A stretch of DNA of 54,909 nucleotides from Desulfofustis glycolicus DSM 9705 (GTDB taxonomy: Bacteria > Desulfobacterota > Desulfobulbia > Desulfobulbales > Desulfocapsaceae): positions 1 to 54,909 of the forward strand of contig NZ_FQXS01000029.1 of NCBI RefSeq assembly GCF_900130015.1, in the 5' to 3' direction. The notes below the pieces were generated by a model. That model was not told where the DNA came from and ran no database searches. It worked only from the letters and a program-made list of their open reading frames with translations. Position numbers and translations under genes: made by a program. Every line of letters starts with the position of its first letter. Within the stretch, counting starts at the first letter, position 1. Positions 34,204-44,666 of the stretch are shown piece after piece.

Positions 34204-34755
34204 TTAATTCTGCCTGATGGTCATCTTGACCCGGCCGCCTTTCTCTTCGGTCTTCTTGTCGCCACCACCGGCGGTGACTGCCGTGCCACCGACCACTTCC
34301 GAGCGCCCTTCATCCATGTAATAGATGATCTTCTCACCGGTGACCATGTTCTGACCCTGCCAGGCCTTGGCGTTGCCGGTCAGGATGACCTGGCGGGAGT
34401 TGGAGAGATAGGTCATGTTTTCCGACGTGCCGAGCCAGTCCTCACGGGTGATCTCGACGTTGCCGACGCAGACCAGTTTTTCGATGCGCTGGGTGGTGTC
34501 GGGGGTTTTCTTCTCTTCAGGCGTCTCGGGGTCGTCGTAATAGACGGTCATCTTGTCCGAGCGAATGCGCAGGTCGCCCTGCTTGGCGTCGACATTACCG
34601 GTGAAGAGCACGGTGTTGGTCTCGGCGGTGGAGGACATCTGGTCCGCCTCGACATAGATCGGGTTGTCGACGGCAAACGATGGAGCGACGCCCACGGAGA
34701 AGAGACAGAAAAATGTAACAAAAAACAAAAATGTTGCAATATTAAGTCGATACAT
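34204..34755 (-). CDS. lptA: LPS transport periplasmic protein
   Basis: The 183-residue protein has a signal peptide (cleavage after VAPSFA, about residue 28) and an OstA/LptA beta-jellyroll domain (about 30-160) with NPIYVEADQMSS, VLFTGNVDAKQGDLRIRSD and GNVEITREDW repeats. It bridges the periplasm between the inner-membrane LptBFGC complex and LptD. ATG 34755 begins the signal peptide; the frame is open further upstream only antisense to argB. No lptC or kdsC precedes it, unlike the common kdsC-lptC-lptA order. Confidence 0.9.
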   Translation of the reverse strand: MYRLNIATFLFFVTFFCLFSVGVAPSFAVDNPIYVEADQMSSTAETNTVLFTGNVDAKQGDLRIRSDKMTVYYDDPETPEEKKTPDTTQRIEKLVCVGNVEITREDWLGTSENMTYLSNSRQVILTGNAKAWQGQNMVTGEKIIYYMDEGRSEVVGGTAVTAGGGDKKTEEKGGRVKMTIRQN

Positions 34756-35043
34756 AGTGTTCACTAGGGTTGACTGGATCCGGAAGCCGGTCAGGATGCA
34801 AATTGCGAGCCTGTTATACCCTACCATGGGGAGAAAGGAAAGCAAAGCGGTAAAAATGGACTCGAAAGAGTGCTTTACTAAGTGTCGGCAAGTCATTAAG
34901 ATAGCGCGACGGCTCCCGTAAAAAAGAGGGCGCCGGGGGAATTCAAATGTTTCAAGGTGGCCATAAGACTGTTTCGAATATGCTCTGCAACTTGCATGGT
35001 TCATGACAGCCGAAAACGGTCTGCCCTTACCCGGTGTGATTTT

Positions 35044-35934
35044 ATGAAAGCAAGTATTGAACGGGCCAAGATCCTGATCGAGTCTCTGCCATACATCCAG
35101 CAGTTCCGCCATAAAACGGTGGTTATCAAGTACGGCGGCCACGCGATGGTCGACGAGAACCTGCAGCGCCAGTTTGCCCTTGACGTGATTCTGCTCAACC
35201 ATATCGGGGTCAACGTGGTCATCGTCCATGGCGGCGGCCCGCAGATCAATCGGCTGCTCGACCGGCTCGAGATCACGCCGAGCTATGTCCAGGGCATGCG
35301 GGTCACCGACGGCGAGACAATGAATGTCGTCGAGATGGTGCTGGTCGGTCGGGTGAACAAGGACATCGTCGGCCTGATTAACCACAGCGGCGGCAAGGCG
35401 GTCGGTCTGTCCGGCCGAGACGGTGATCTGGTCTGCGCCCGCAAGCTGCAGATCAGCGTCGGTGCCGATGCGGATGCCCTGGCCGAGGCGCCGCCGGAAA
35501 TCATCGATCTGGGCCGGGTTGGAGAGGTGACCAAAATCAACGCCGAGGTGTTGACCACGCTCAAGCGTGAGGACTTCATCCCGGTCATCGCCCCGGTCGG
35601 CGTCGGCGAAGACGGCCAGGCCTTGAACATCAACGCCGATCTGGTTGCAGGCGCCATCGCCGGCGCCCTGCAGGCGGAAAAACTGATTCTGCTCACCGAT
35701 GTCGAGGGCGTGAAAGACAAGGGCGGCGCGCTGTTGCGCACCTTGCGCGCGCAGGATCTGGATCTGTTGATCGGCGACGGCACCATAGCCGGTGGCATGA
35801 TCCCGAAGGTCAATTGCTGCCGTGACGCGCTCCGCCAGGGCGTCCATAAGACCTATATCGTCGATGGCCGGCTGGAGCACGCCATTTTACTGGAAATGTT
35901 CACCCATGAGGGTGTAGGAACGGAGATTTACTGA
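35044..35934 (+). CDS. argB: Acetylglutamate kinase
   Basis: The 296-residue amino acid kinase phosphorylates N-acetylglutamate in arginine synthesis. It has [15 protein letters not shown] (phosphate-binding Lys/Gly-Gly), [27 protein letters not shown] and [10 protein letters not shown]. The N-terminal helix ahead of the kinase fold is present, as in arginine-inhibited hexameric forms. ATG 35044 fits the family length. It starts the arginine operon and is divergent from lptA across 288 bases. Its last base is shared with the argD start. Confidence 0.95.
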   Translation: MKASIERAKILIESLPYIQQFRHKTVVIKYGGHAMVDENLQRQFALDVILLNHIGVNVVIVHGGGPQINRLLDRLEITPSYVQGMRVTDGETMNVVEMVLVGRVNKDIVGLINHSGGKAVGLSGRDGDLVCARKLQISVGADADALAEAPPEIIDLGRVGEVTKINAEVLTTLKREDFIPVIAPVGVGEDGQALNINADLVAGAIAGALQAEKLILLTDVEGVKDKGGALLRTLRAQDLDLLIGDGTIAGGMIPKVNCCRDALRQGVHKTYIVDGRLEHAILLEMFTHEGVGTEIY

Positions 35935-37136
35935 TGAGTACAGCCAATGAGTTATTGAAGCAGCGGGCCGACCGAGTTTTTTGCCCCACCTATGCCCGCT
36001 ACCCGGCGGCGATGGTTTCCGGCAGCGGCTGCCGGCTCACCGACGCCGACGGTCGGACGTATCTGGATTTTCTTTCCGGCATCGCCGTCTGCGGGCTCGG
36101 CCACTGCTACCCGCTGGTCACCGAGGCGATCTGTCGCCAGGCCGGCAAACTGGTCCATGTCTCCAACCTCTATTACACCGAGCCGCAGACCGAGCTTGCC
36201 GAACTGCTTGTCGCCGCCAGTTTTGCCGACAAGGTGTTTCTCGCCAACAGCGGGGCCGAAGCTAACGAGGCGGCGATCAAGTTGGCCCGTATTGCCTCCG
36301 CCCCGGAGCGCTACGAGATCATCTCCCTGGCCGGCTCTTTTCACGGCCGGACGCTGGCCACCGTAGCGGCTACCGGACAGCCCAAGTTCCATGCCGGCTT
36401 CGAGCCGTTGCCCGCCGGTTTCGTCCACGTGCCGTTCGACGATATCGGCGCCATCGAGGCCGCAATCAACGAGCGGACCTGCGCCGTGCTTTGTGAGCCG
36501 CTGCAGGGCGAGGGCGGGGTGCGGCCGCTGAGTCGGGACTACCTGCAGGCCATCCGGCAGCTGTGCGACGACCGTGGCCTGCACCTGATTTTCGATGAAG
36601 TTCAGACCGGCATGGGCCGCACCGGCACCCTGTTCGCCTACGAGCAGCTCGGCATCACTCCGGATATCATGAGTGTTGCCAAGGCGCTCGGCAACGGTCT
36701 GCCGATCGGCGCGATGCTCACCACCGACCGGCTTGCCGCGTCGCTGACACCGGGCACCCATGCCTCGACCTTTGGCGGCAACCCGGTTGCCGCGGCCGCC
36801 GCGGTGGCCGTATTGCAGACCATGCAGGGTGACGGCTTTCTCCCGGAAGTCCGGGCCAAGGGCGATTATTTCCGGCAGCAACTGGCCGGCCTAGTCGAGC
36901 GTTTTCCCGGGATCTGCGCCGGCGTCCGTGGTCTCGGGCTGATCTGCGGACTGGTCTTGACCGAGGCCGGCACGGCCCGGGGCGGGGCCATTGTCAACGC
37001 CATGTTCGACAAAGGATTCCTGATGAATTTCGCCGGCAACGTAGCGCTGCGCTTCGTCCCGCCGCTGATCGTCGAGCGGGCCGATATCGACTTGCTCATC
37101 GAAGCACTGGCCGAGGTCCTTGCCGACCAAGCCTGA
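35934..37136 (+). CDS. argD: Acetylornithine aminotransferase
   Basis: The 400-residue class III PLP aminotransferase converts N-acetylglutamate semialdehyde to N-acetylornithine. Landmarks are FLSGIAVCGLGHCYP, NSGAEANEAAIKLAR, GSFHGRTLA, IFDEVQTGMGRTG and the PLP lysine in SVAKALGNGLPIGAM. The start overlaps the argB stop by one base (TGATG), so translation is coupled. Confidence 0.95.
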   Translation: MSTANELLKQRADRVFCPTYARYPAAMVSGSGCRLTDADGRTYLDFLSGIAVCGLGHCYPLVTEAICRQAGKLVHVSNLYYTEPQTELAELLVAASFADKVFLANSGAEANEAAIKLARIASAPERYEIISLAGSFHGRTLATVAATGQPKFHAGFEPLPAGFVHVPFDDIGAIEAAINERTCAVLCEPLQGEGGVRPLSRDYLQAIRQLCDDRGLHLIFDEVQTGMGRTGTLFAYEQLGITPDIMSVAKALGNGLPIGAMLTTDRLAASLTPGTHASTFGGNPVAAAAAVAVLQTMQGDGFLPEVRAKGDYFRQQLAGLVERFPGICAGVRGLGLICGLVLTEAGTARGGAIVNAMFDKGFLMNFAGNVALRFVPPLIVERADIDLLIEALAEVLADQA

Positions 37137-37318
37137 CCGGGGCAGCAGCCGACGGGGACGGCCCGGCGGTGTTGGGGAATTTCTTTGCAAAGCACCTGTT
37201 TTTTGGTAAGGATAAAAGTTTTCCCCGAACCGGCAGCTGCGGTGCGGGGGCAACAAAAACCAATGCGGGCCCAGCCCGGCCCCTCCCGATTTCGGGAGCA
37301 GGTGAGCAGGTGACGGAC

Positions 37319-38239
37319 ATGACGAAACATTTTTTGTCGCTGCAGGATTTTACTTCCACTGAACTGACCGGCCTGGTCGACCGTGCCCTTGAGCTGAAAC
37401 AACAGCGACGCGACGGCGTGACGCACAACCGGCTGGCCGGCCGGATCATCGGCCTGGTCTTCGAAAAACCATCGACCCGCACCCGGGTCTCTTTCGAGTC
37501 GGCAATGTACGGTCTCGGCGGCCAGGTCATCTTCCTGTCCGCCCGGGATACCCAGTTGGCCCGTTCCGAACCGCTCAAGGACATGGCCCGGGTCATGTCC
37601 CGCTACGTCGACGGCATGGTGGTGCGGACCTTTGGCCAGGATGTGGTCGAAGAGCTGGCCCGGTTCGCCACGGTGCCGGTCATCAACGCTTTGACCGATC
37701 TGCACCACCCCTGCCAGGTTCTCAGCGATATCATGACCGTTGTCGAGCAGAAGGGCGCCATCGAGCAGCTCAAGATTGCCTGGGTCGGCGACGGCAATAA
37801 CATGGCCAATTCCTGGATCCAGGCGGCGGCCCGGTTCGGCTTCGAACTGGCGCTGGCCTGCCCGGAGGGTTATGAGCCGAATCAGGAGATCCTCGGTACA
37901 GCCCGCAGCCAGGCAAGCAAACCGATTACCGTAGTGCGCGATCCGGCCCAGGCGGTTCAGGACGCCGAGGTGATCAACGTCGATGTCTGGGCCTCGATGG
38001 GCCAGGAAGAGGAGCAGCAGGAGCGGCTCCGCACCTTCTCTGCTTACCAGCTCAACGATGCCCTGCTGGCCCTGGCGCCGAAGACGGTTATAGTGCTGCA
38101 CTGTCTGCCCGCCCACCGCGGCGAAGAGATCACCAACGAGGTGCTGGAAGCGTATCACGAGGTGATTTTCGATCAGGCGGAAAACAAGATGCACATGCAC
38201 AAGGCGATCCTTGAAACTTTGCTTAACCCACAGGCGTGA
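37319..38239 (+). CDS. argF: Ornithine carbamoyltransferase
   Basis: The 306-residue enzyme makes citrulline from ornithine and carbamoyl phosphate. It has the carbamoyl-phosphate loop [14 protein letters not shown], the DLHHPCQVL block and the [11 protein letters not shown] block with the active-site Cys. The frame extends upstream to 37169, but [11 protein letters not shown] is the family start. A short hairpin (TCCCGATTTCGGGA, 37287-37300) lies in the 182-base leader after argD. Confidence 0.95.
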   Translation: MTKHFLSLQDFTSTELTGLVDRALELKQQRRDGVTHNRLAGRIIGLVFEKPSTRTRVSFESAMYGLGGQVIFLSARDTQLARSEPLKDMARVMSRYVDGMVVRTFGQDVVEELARFATVPVINALTDLHHPCQVLSDIMTVVEQKGAIEQLKIAWVGDGNNMANSWIQAAARFGFELALACPEGYEPNQEILGTARSQASKPITVVRDPAQAVQDAEVINVDVWASMGQEEEQQERLRTFSAYQLNDALLALAPKTVIVLHCLPAHRGEEITNEVLEAYHEVIFDQAENKMHMHKAILETLLNPQA

Positions 38240-38328
38240 AGTCTTACGGTGAAGCGTGTCGTGATTGTTGGAAATCGCCCGGTGCGCCGGTGCAGGAGCA
38301 GAACCTCCCCCATAAAGGAAGAGAAACG

Positions 38329-39531
38329 ATGGATGTAAATAAAATTGTCCTGGCCTATTCGGGCGGGCTCGATACCTCGGTGATCCTCAAATGGCTGGCC
38401 CAGGAATACGGTTGCCCGGTTATCGCCTATTGCGCCGATATCGGTCAAGAAGAGGACTGGCAGGCGGTCAGGGCCAAGGGGATGGCGACCGGCGCCGAAA
38501 AAGTGATCGTCGCCGATCTCAAGGACGAGTTCGTCAGCGACTACATCTTTCCGGCCTTTCGCGCCAACGCCATCTACGAGGGATCGTACCTGCTCGGCAC
38601 CTCGCTGGCCCGGCCGATCATCGCCAAGGAACAGGTCCGCATTGCCGCCGTCGAAGGCGCCGACGCAGTCAGCCACGGCGCCACCGGCAAAGGCAACGAC
38701 CAGGTGCGTTTCGAGCTCGGCTATATCGGTCTCGCCCCGAAGCTGAAGATCATCGCTCCGTGGCGCACCTGGAACCTCAATTCGCGCAAAAAGCTGGTGG
38801 AGTTCGCCGAGCAGCATGGCATCCCGGTGCCGGTGACCAAGGAAAAGCCCTACAGCTCGGACGAGAACCTGCTGCATATCAGCTATGAGGGCGGTATCCT
38901 CGAAGACCCGTGGGCGGAGCCGGACCCGGCGATGTTCAAAATGACGGTGGCGCCCGAGGCGGCACCGGATCAACCGACCTATCTGGAGATTGAATTTGCC
39001 GGTGGCGACCCGGTGGCCCTTGACGGCGATCGGCTCTCTCCGCTGGCACTGTTCTCGCGCCTGAACAAACTCGGCGGCGCCAACGGCATCGGCCGGCTGG
39101 ACCTGGTGGAGAACCGCTTCGTCGGCATGAAATCGCGCGGCGTCTACGAGACCCCCGGCGGCACCATCCTGCGGACGGCACATCGCGACCTGGAGACCAT
39201 CACGCTGGATCGCGAGGTGATGAAGATCAGGGATTCGCTGATTCCCCGCTATGCCGAACTGGTCTACAACGGCTTCTGGTTCTCGCCGGAGCGCGAACTG
39301 TTGCAGACGACGATGGATGCCACCCAGCAGACGGTGAACGGTACGGTGCGGCTGAAATTGTACAAGGGTAACTGTATTCCGGTTGGCCGGAAGTCCGAGC
39401 AATCCCTGTATCAGGAGAGTTTTGCCACATTTGAAGAGGACTCCGTCTACGATCAGGCGGATGCCACCGGCTTTATCCGTCTCAACGGCCTGCGCCTGAG
39501 AATCCAGGCACTGCAGCAGAAGAAACGATGA
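38329..39531 (+). CDS. argG: Argininosuccinate synthase
   Basis: The 400-residue enzyme joins citrulline and aspartate using ATP. It has the pyrophosphatase-type P-loop AYSGGLDTS (about 8-16), the [13 protein letters not shown] block and the [17 protein letters not shown] region. GGAAGAG precedes ATG 38329. The stop overlaps the argH start by four bases. Confidence 0.95.
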   Translation: MDVNKIVLAYSGGLDTSVILKWLAQEYGCPVIAYCADIGQEEDWQAVRAKGMATGAEKVIVADLKDEFVSDYIFPAFRANAIYEGSYLLGTSLARPIIAKEQVRIAAVEGADAVSHGATGKGNDQVRFELGYIGLAPKLKIIAPWRTWNLNSRKKLVEFAEQHGIPVPVTKEKPYSSDENLLHISYEGGILEDPWAEPDPAMFKMTVAPEAAPDQPTYLEIEFAGGDPVALDGDRLSPLALFSRLNKLGGANGIGRLDLVENRFVGMKSRGVYETPGGTILRTAHRDLETITLDREVMKIRDSLIPRYAELVYNGFWFSPERELLQTTMDATQQTVNGTVRLKLYKGNCIPVGRKSEQSLYQESFATFEEDSVYDQADATGFIRLNGLRLRIQALQQKKR

Positions 39532-40925
39532 CAACACCAGCAAGCGGTTCTGAAAAACTTTGGGGCGGCCGGTTCGCCGCGGCGACCGCCGAATCGGTGG
39601 AGAAGTTCACCGCGTCGATCCACTATGATGCCCGGCTCTATCGCTACGATATATCCGGCAGCAAGGCGCACGCGACGATGCTCGCCGAAAACGGCCTGCT
39701 CAGCCGTGACGAGCTGAGCGCGATCATCGACGGGCTGAGCGGTATCGAGGTCGACATCGCTGCCGGCAGCTTTGCCTTCCGCCGGGAGCTTGAAGATATT
39801 CACATGAATATCGAAAAAGCGCTGGCCGAACGGATCGGCCCGGCCGGGGCGAAGCTACACTCGGCGAGGAGCCGCAACGACCAGATCGCACTCGATCTGC
39901 GCCTCTACCTGCGTGACGAGTGCGACCGGCTCGGCGAGCTGCTGACCGCGCTGCGCCGGGCCTTCGTGATTCAGGCGCGTACCTATCTCGGCGCGGTGAT
40001 GCCCGGCTATACCCACCTGCAGCGGGCTCAGCCGGTGCTGATCTCCCACCACCTCCTCGCCTATTACGAGATGTTCGGGCGCGATGCGGACCGGTTGCAG
40101 GACTGTCGCCGGCGCATCAATGTCTGCCCGCTCGGCAGCGCCGCGCTGGCCGGTACCGGCCTGCCCATCGACCGCGAGCGGGTCGCCGAGCTGCTCGGGT
40201 TTGATGACGTCACCGCCAACTCCATGGACACTGCCGGTGACCGGGATTTCGCTATCGAGTTCGTCTCCTGCTGCGCCTTGATCCAACTGCACCTGTCCCG
40301 GCTCTCCGAAGAACTGGTGCTCTGGGCCGGCAGCGAGTTCAATTTCGTCAATCTGCCGGACCGCTTCTGCACCGGTTCGTCGATCATGCCGCAGAAAAAA
40401 AACCCGGATATTCCCGAGTTGATCCGGGGCAAGAGCGGCCGGGTGGTTGGCAGCCTGATGTCGCTTCTGACGCTGATCAAAGGGCTGCCGCTGACCTACA
40501 ATCGCGATCTGCAGGAAGACAAGGAGCCGGTGTTCGATGCCGTCGACACCGTCTCCGCATCGCTGGCAATCATGGCCGAGCTGCTTGCCAACCTGAGTTT
40601 CAACACCGAGACGATGCGGGCAGCAACCGCCACCGGCTTCATGACCGCCACCGATCTTGCCGATTATCTCGTCGTGAAAGATGTACCATTCCGGGAAGCG
40701 CATGGTATAGTTGGCAGAATCGTCGGGTATTGCTTGGAAAAGAAGTGCGAACTGGATGCACTGAGCCTTGATGAATTACGCAGTTTCTCGCCGGCGATTG
40801 ACAAAGATGTCTTCGAGGTTTTAAGCGTGGACGGTTCGGTGGAGAGCCGGATCTCAACGGGAGGCACGAGTTCGCAGCGGGTCACGGAAGCACTCGGTGC
40901 CGCGGAAAAACACATGGGGATATGA
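39528..40925 (+). CDS. argH: Argininosuccinate lyase
   Basis: The 465-residue fumarase-superfamily enzyme releases arginine and fumarate. It starts [17 protein letters not shown] and carries the diagnostic [16 protein letters not shown] loop with the catalytic serine, plus [19 protein letters not shown]. Its ATG overlaps the argG stop (ATGA), and its own stop overlaps the start triplets of the lipoprotein gene. Confidence 0.95.
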   Translation: MTTPASGSEKLWGGRFAAATAESVEKFTASIHYDARLYRYDISGSKAHATMLAENGLLSRDELSAIIDGLSGIEVDIAAGSFAFRRELEDIHMNIEKALAERIGPAGAKLHSARSRNDQIALDLRLYLRDECDRLGELLTALRRAFVIQARTYLGAVMPGYTHLQRAQPVLISHHLLAYYEMFGRDADRLQDCRRRINVCPLGSAALAGTGLPIDRERVAELLGFDDVTANSMDTAGDRDFAIEFVSCCALIQLHLSRLSEELVLWAGSEFNFVNLPDRFCTGSSIMPQKKNPDIPELIRGKSGRVVGSLMSLLTLIKGLPLTYNRDLQEDKEPVFDAVDTVSASLAIMAELLANLSFNTETMRAATATGFMTATDLADYLVVKDVPFREAHGIVGRIVGYCLEKKCELDALSLDELRSFSPAIDKDVFEVLSVDGSVESRISTGGTSSQRVTEALGAAEKHMGI

Positions 40926-41983
40926 TGATGAAAAGCGGATATTGCGCACGACGTGCAGGCACGATTTTTCTTCTGGTTACGGTCCTCGTCGCCGGAGGGT
41001 GCGGGTTCAAGACCGATCCGGTCCCGCCGGCCAGTATCGTTCCGGTGCCCATCGATGATTTGCGCTATAACATTGACGACAAAGGGGTCGAGTTGAACTG
41101 GACCTATCCGGTCAAGACCGTCAGGGGCACCGATCTGGTCGATATCTCCGCCTTTGACGTGTACCGGGCGGTAGTCGCCCTCGACGAGGTATGTGATACG
41201 TGTCCGATACCGTTTGGCGAGCCGCTCGAGGTCCCCGGCGGCGAAACCATCGAGGCCAAAAAGCCGAGGACGGCCGTCTACCAGACCTCTCTGCTGCGTC
41301 CCGGCCATAAATATTTCTTCAAGGTCCGTTCCCGCAACAGTTGGTGGGCCGCCAGCGGTGATTCGAACATCGTCTCCTTCGTCTGGGCACTACCGCCTGT
41401 CGCCCCTTCCGGATTGAACGCCGAAGTCGCCGATTCGCGCGTTACGTTGAACTGGCAACCGGTGACGTCGCTGGTCGACGGCAGCGCTGTTGAAGGCGAT
41501 ATCAGCTATCAGCTCTTTCGCAGCGATGAAGGCAAGGAGTTCGAGCCGCTCGGTGAGGCGTTGGCGACAACGAGGTTCAGCGACAGCAGGGTGAGCAACG
41601 GCCGCACTTATTTCTATCGGGTGCAGAGCCTGCTCGATTATCAGGGCCATGAGGTCACCGGCGGTGTCAGCGAGGCGATCAGCGCCGCCCCGGTCGACCA
41701 GACTCCGCCGCCGCCACCGGTCGGTGTGGCCGCCGTGCAGACCGACGATGGGGTCAAGATTGTCTGGGAGCCGGCCGACGAGGACGTGGCCGGCTATCGC
41801 GTCTACCGCCGTATGGCCGAACAGCGCCAGCCGGAATTGATCGGCGAGGTTGCCGCGCCTTATTCACTCTACGTTGATGCGCAGCCGCCGGCCACCGCGC
41901 GTTCGTACTACTCGATAACCGCGCTGGATCAGGCGACACCGCCCAACGAATCGGATTTTTCGCGCGAGGCAACCACCAGATAG
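40922..41983 (+). CDS. Predicted lipoprotein with fibronectin type III domains
   Basis: The 353-residue protein has a lipobox VLVAGGC after a hydrophobic stretch (Cys near 27), so it should be lipid-anchored. Three Fn3-like repeats follow (about 38-160, 165-265 and 270-350), each with VELNW/VTLNW/VKIVW and a later YFFKVRS/YFYRVQS/YYSITAL strand. A pair of cysteines lies near 85-90 in the first repeat. The gene lies between argH and dapF. Its start is one of three successive ATG codons overlapping the argH stop. The role is unknown; adhesion or envelope-protein binding is typical for such repeats. Confidence 0.8.
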   Translation: MMMKSGYCARRAGTIFLLVTVLVAGGCGFKTDPVPPASIVPVPIDDLRYNIDDKGVELNWTYPVKTVRGTDLVDISAFDVYRAVVALDEVCDTCPIPFGEPLEVPGGETIEAKKPRTAVYQTSLLRPGHKYFFKVRSRNSWWAASGDSNIVSFVWALPPVAPSGLNAEVADSRVTLNWQPVTSLVDGSAVEGDISYQLFRSDEGKEFEPLGEALATTRFSDSRVSNGRTYFYRVQSLLDYQGHEVTGGVSEAISAAPVDQTPPPPPVGVAAVQTDDGVKIVWEPADEDVAGYRVYRRMAEQRQPELIGEVAAPYSLYVDAQPPATARSYYSITALDQATPPNESDFSREATTR

Positions 41984-42015
41984 CAGGCGGCAACGAGCGG
42001 CCGGCAACCAGTGAT

Positions 42016-42852
42016 ATGAACCTGGATTTTCCGATAGCAATCACCAAAATGAGCGGTGCCGGCAACGATTTTATCGTTATCGATCACCGGGAGCCGCTCA
42101 TTCCGGAGCAGCGACAGGCGGAGTTCGCCCAGCTGGTCTGCCGCCGGCGTTTTTCGGCTGGTGCGGATGGCTTGATCCTGATCGAAAACGACGATGAGCT
42201 GGATTTTCGCTGGCGCTTCTATAACAACGACGGATCAATCGCCGAGATGTGCGGCAATGGCGCCCGCTGCGCGGCGCGCTTTGCCTACCGGGCCGGCATT
42301 GCCGGGTCGAGCATGCGCTTTGGTACGGTGGCCGGAGTCATCGAGGCGGAGATTATCGGTGAGCAGGAGCACGTCAGCGTCCGAATGACCGAGCCGGAGG
42401 GATATCGAAACCATATCTTCATTACCCTGGATGGCGTCCGGCACGAGGTGTTCTTTATCAATACCGGGGTGCCGCACGCGGTCGTCTTTGTCGAAACCGA
42501 TCAGGTACCGGTCAGAGAGTGGGGGCGGCAGCTCCGCTATCACGACCAGTTTGCCCCGGCCGGCACCAACGCCAATTTCGTCCGGGTCGAAGAGGACGGC
42601 AGCCTGCTCGTGCGCACCTATGAACGGGGCGTTGAGGATGAGACCATGGCCTGCGGCACCGGTGTGGTTGCCGCTGCCATCATTGCCGTGCAGCAGGGGT
42701 TGAGCGAGTCGCCGGTTGACGTTACCACCACCGGTGGCGAGCAGCTGCTCGTTCAGTTTTCGTTGCAGCAGAACCGGGCGACTGAGGTGTTCCTGCAGGG
42801 AGCGGCCCGGTTGATTTATCAGGCGGAATTATCCGCAGAAGCGCTGCTCTAG
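42016..42852 (+). CDS. dapF: Diaminopimelate epimerase
   Basis: The 278-residue cofactor-free racemase converts LL- to meso-diaminopimelate. The two catalytic cysteines are in MCGNGARC (Cys79) and ACGTGV (Cys213), and KMSGAGNDFIVID at the N-terminus is characteristic. It is 32 bases after the lipoprotein gene and 50 before dapA, and with dapA and dapB forms a lysine/peptidoglycan precursor operon. Confidence 0.95.
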   Translation: MNLDFPIAITKMSGAGNDFIVIDHREPLIPEQRQAEFAQLVCRRRFSAGADGLILIENDDELDFRWRFYNNDGSIAEMCGNGARCAARFAYRAGIAGSSMRFGTVAGVIEAEIIGEQEHVSVRMTEPEGYRNHIFITLDGVRHEVFFINTGVPHAVVFVETDQVPVREWGRQLRYHDQFAPAGTNANFVRVEEDGSLLVRTYERGVEDETMACGTGVVAAAIIAVQQGLSESPVDVTTTGGEQLLVQFSLQQNRATEVFLQGAARLIYQAELSAEALL

Positions 42853-42902
42853 GCTCTTGCCGGATTGCGCGAAACGTGAAGTAAAAACCAACAGGAGGAG
42901 CC

Positions 42903-43784
42903 ATGGAACGCTTTCATGGCGCGATTACCGCACTGGTAACGCCATTCATCGATGGCCGGCTCGACGAGCAAGGCCTGGTTGATCTGATCGAATTCCAGAT
43001 CGAAAACGGTATTCACGGCATCGTTCCGTGTGGGACGACCGGTGAATCGGCGACCCTTGACTTCGACGAACACAAACAGGTCATCGATCTGACGGTGAAA
43101 ACGGTGGCCGGCCGGGTGCCGGTGATCGCCGGCACCGGGGCGAACAGCACGTCCGAAGCGATTGAGCTGACCGAGAGTGCCAAGAAGAGCGGCGCCGATG
43201 CTGCGTTGTCCGTCGTGCCGTACTACAACAAGCCGAATCAGGAAGGGTTGTACCTCCATTTCAAGGCCATTGCCGAGGCCGTCGACATTCCGATCATACT
43301 CTACAACGTCCCCGGTCGGACGGTCATTCACGTGCTGCCGGAAACGGTAGCCCGCCTGGCGGAGATACCAAACATCGTCGGCATCAAGGAAGCGTGTGCC
43401 GATCTCGGCCAGATCAGTGATGTGATCCGTTTCTGCCCGCCCGAATTCGTGCTGCTTTCCGGCGATGACTTCTCAGCCATGCCGACCATCTTCACCGGCG
43501 GGAAAGGGGTCATCTCCGTTGTTGCCAACGTCGATCCCGGCGGCATGGCGCGCATGGTCGAAGCTGCCCTGGGCGGCGATGCAGTTGCCGCCCGCTCCGA
43601 GCATTACCGGCTTTTCCCGTTGATGCGGCTGATGTTCAAATCGACGAGTCCGGGCCCGGCCAAAAAAGCGCTGGAGCTGCTCGGTCGTATGAAAGACAGT
43701 GCGCCGCGCCTGCCGATGACCGGGCCGGACGCGGCCACCATCGAAGCGCTGCAGGCCGAGCTGCGTCGGCTCGGTATGCTTTAG
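42903..43784 (+). CDS. dapA: 4-Hydroxy-tetrahydrodipicolinate synthase
   Basis: The 293-residue TIM-barrel enzyme condenses pyruvate with aspartate semialdehyde. It has VPCGTTGESATL, ILYNVPGRT (Tyr134) and the Schiff-base Lys162 in GIKEACADL. GGAGGAGCC directly precedes the ATG. Length is typical. Confidence 0.95.
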   Translation: MERFHGAITALVTPFIDGRLDEQGLVDLIEFQIENGIHGIVPCGTTGESATLDFDEHKQVIDLTVKTVAGRVPVIAGTGANSTSEAIELTESAKKSGADAALSVVPYYNKPNQEGLYLHFKAIAEAVDIPIILYNVPGRTVIHVLPETVARLAEIPNIVGIKEACADLGQISDVIRFCPPEFVLLSGDDFSAMPTIFTGGKGVISVVANVDPGGMARMVEAALGGDAVAARSEHYRLFPLMRLMFKSTSPGPAKKALELLGRMKDSAPRLPMTGPDAATIEALQAELRRLGML

Positions 43785-43812
43785 AGCGCCGAAACGGCAG
43801 GAGAAGACAGCA

Positions 43813-44622
43813 ATGATGAGAGTGATCGTGGCCGGTGCCGCCGGACGCATGGGCCGGCGCGTTGGCGTCATGGTTGACCGACACCCGGATCTGGTCTACG
43901 GCGGTGCATTCGAGGTGCCGGGCAGTCCGGCGGTCGGCAGCGATGCCGGGGAGCTGGCAGGCCTTGGTCGCAACGGTGTGCTGATCGGCGCCGGCTTCGA
44001 GTCGGTGATCGAAGATGGCGACGTGATTATCGACTTCACCTTTCACGAGGCCACCATGTCCTTTGCCCGGCTGGCCGCCGACCACCACAAGGCGATGGTC
44101 ATCGGTACCACCGGCCTGTCCGGCGACCAGCTGGCCGAGCTGGCCGAGCTGAGCGCCCACTTTCCCTGCGTCCAAGCCCCCAATATGTCGGTCTGCGTCA
44201 ACGTCCTGTTCAAGCTGGTCAAGAAGACGGCGGCCATCCTCGGCAATGATTTCGATATAGAGATCCTCGAGGCCCACCATAACAAGAAGAAAGATGCGCC
44301 GAGCGGCACCGCGCTCAAACTCGGCGAACTCGCCGCCGAAGGGGTCGGCCGGCGGCTGGCCGATGTCGGCGTCTACGAACGCTCCGGCATCATCGGTGAG
44401 CGAACATCGCAGGAGATCGGCATCCAGTCGATCCGGGCCGCCGATATCGTCGGCGAGCATACCGTCTTTTTCGCCGGTCCCGGTGAGCGGCTGGAATTGA
44501 CGCACCGTGCTCAGACCCGGGACCATTTTGCCCGCGGAGCCACCATTGCGGCAGCCTGGCTGGCCGGCAAACCGAACGGCCTCTATTCGATGTTCGACGT
44601 TCTCGACCTGCAGGATCTTTAA
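43813..44622 (+). CDS. dapB: 4-Hydroxy-tetrahydrodipicolinate reductase
   Basis: The 269-residue NAD(P)H enzyme is the next step after DapA. It has VAGAAGRMGRR (nucleotide loop), GTTGLSGDQ and the substrate site EAHHNKKKDAPSGTA with the catalytic His and Lys. The start is ATG 43813 or the adjacent ATG 43816. It is 28 bases after dapA. Confidence 0.95.
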   Translation: MMRVIVAGAAGRMGRRVGVMVDRHPDLVYGGAFEVPGSPAVGSDAGELAGLGRNGVLIGAGFESVIEDGDVIIDFTFHEATMSFARLAADHHKAMVIGTTGLSGDQLAELAELSAHFPCVQAPNMSVCVNVLFKLVKKTAAILGNDFDIEILEAHHNKKKDAPSGTALKLGELAAEGVGRRLADVGVYERSGIIGERTSQEIGIQSIRAADIVGEHTVFFAGPGERLELTHRAQTRDHFARGATIAAAWLAGKPNGLYSMFDVLDLQDL

Positions 44623-44666
44623 GGCGCTGGCGGCTGGAGAGCGGTAGTAAGAACCAGCGGAGAGTC

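Noticed and set aside
33448-34767. 439-codon plus-strand frame opposite lptB and lptA
   Set aside because: Shadow of the Walker-motif-bearing lptB and the LptA frame.
34756-35880. Long upstream extension of the lptA frame antisense to argB
   Set aside because: GC-rich codon bias of argB keeps the opposite strand open; lptA begins at its signal peptide at 34755.
37287-37300. TCCCGATTTCGGGA as an attenuator before argF
   Set aside because: The stem is only five to six bases with no T-run; too weak to call.
36866-39543. Two long minus-strand frames opposite argF and argG
   Set aside because: They mirror well-conserved arg genes and have no family resemblance.
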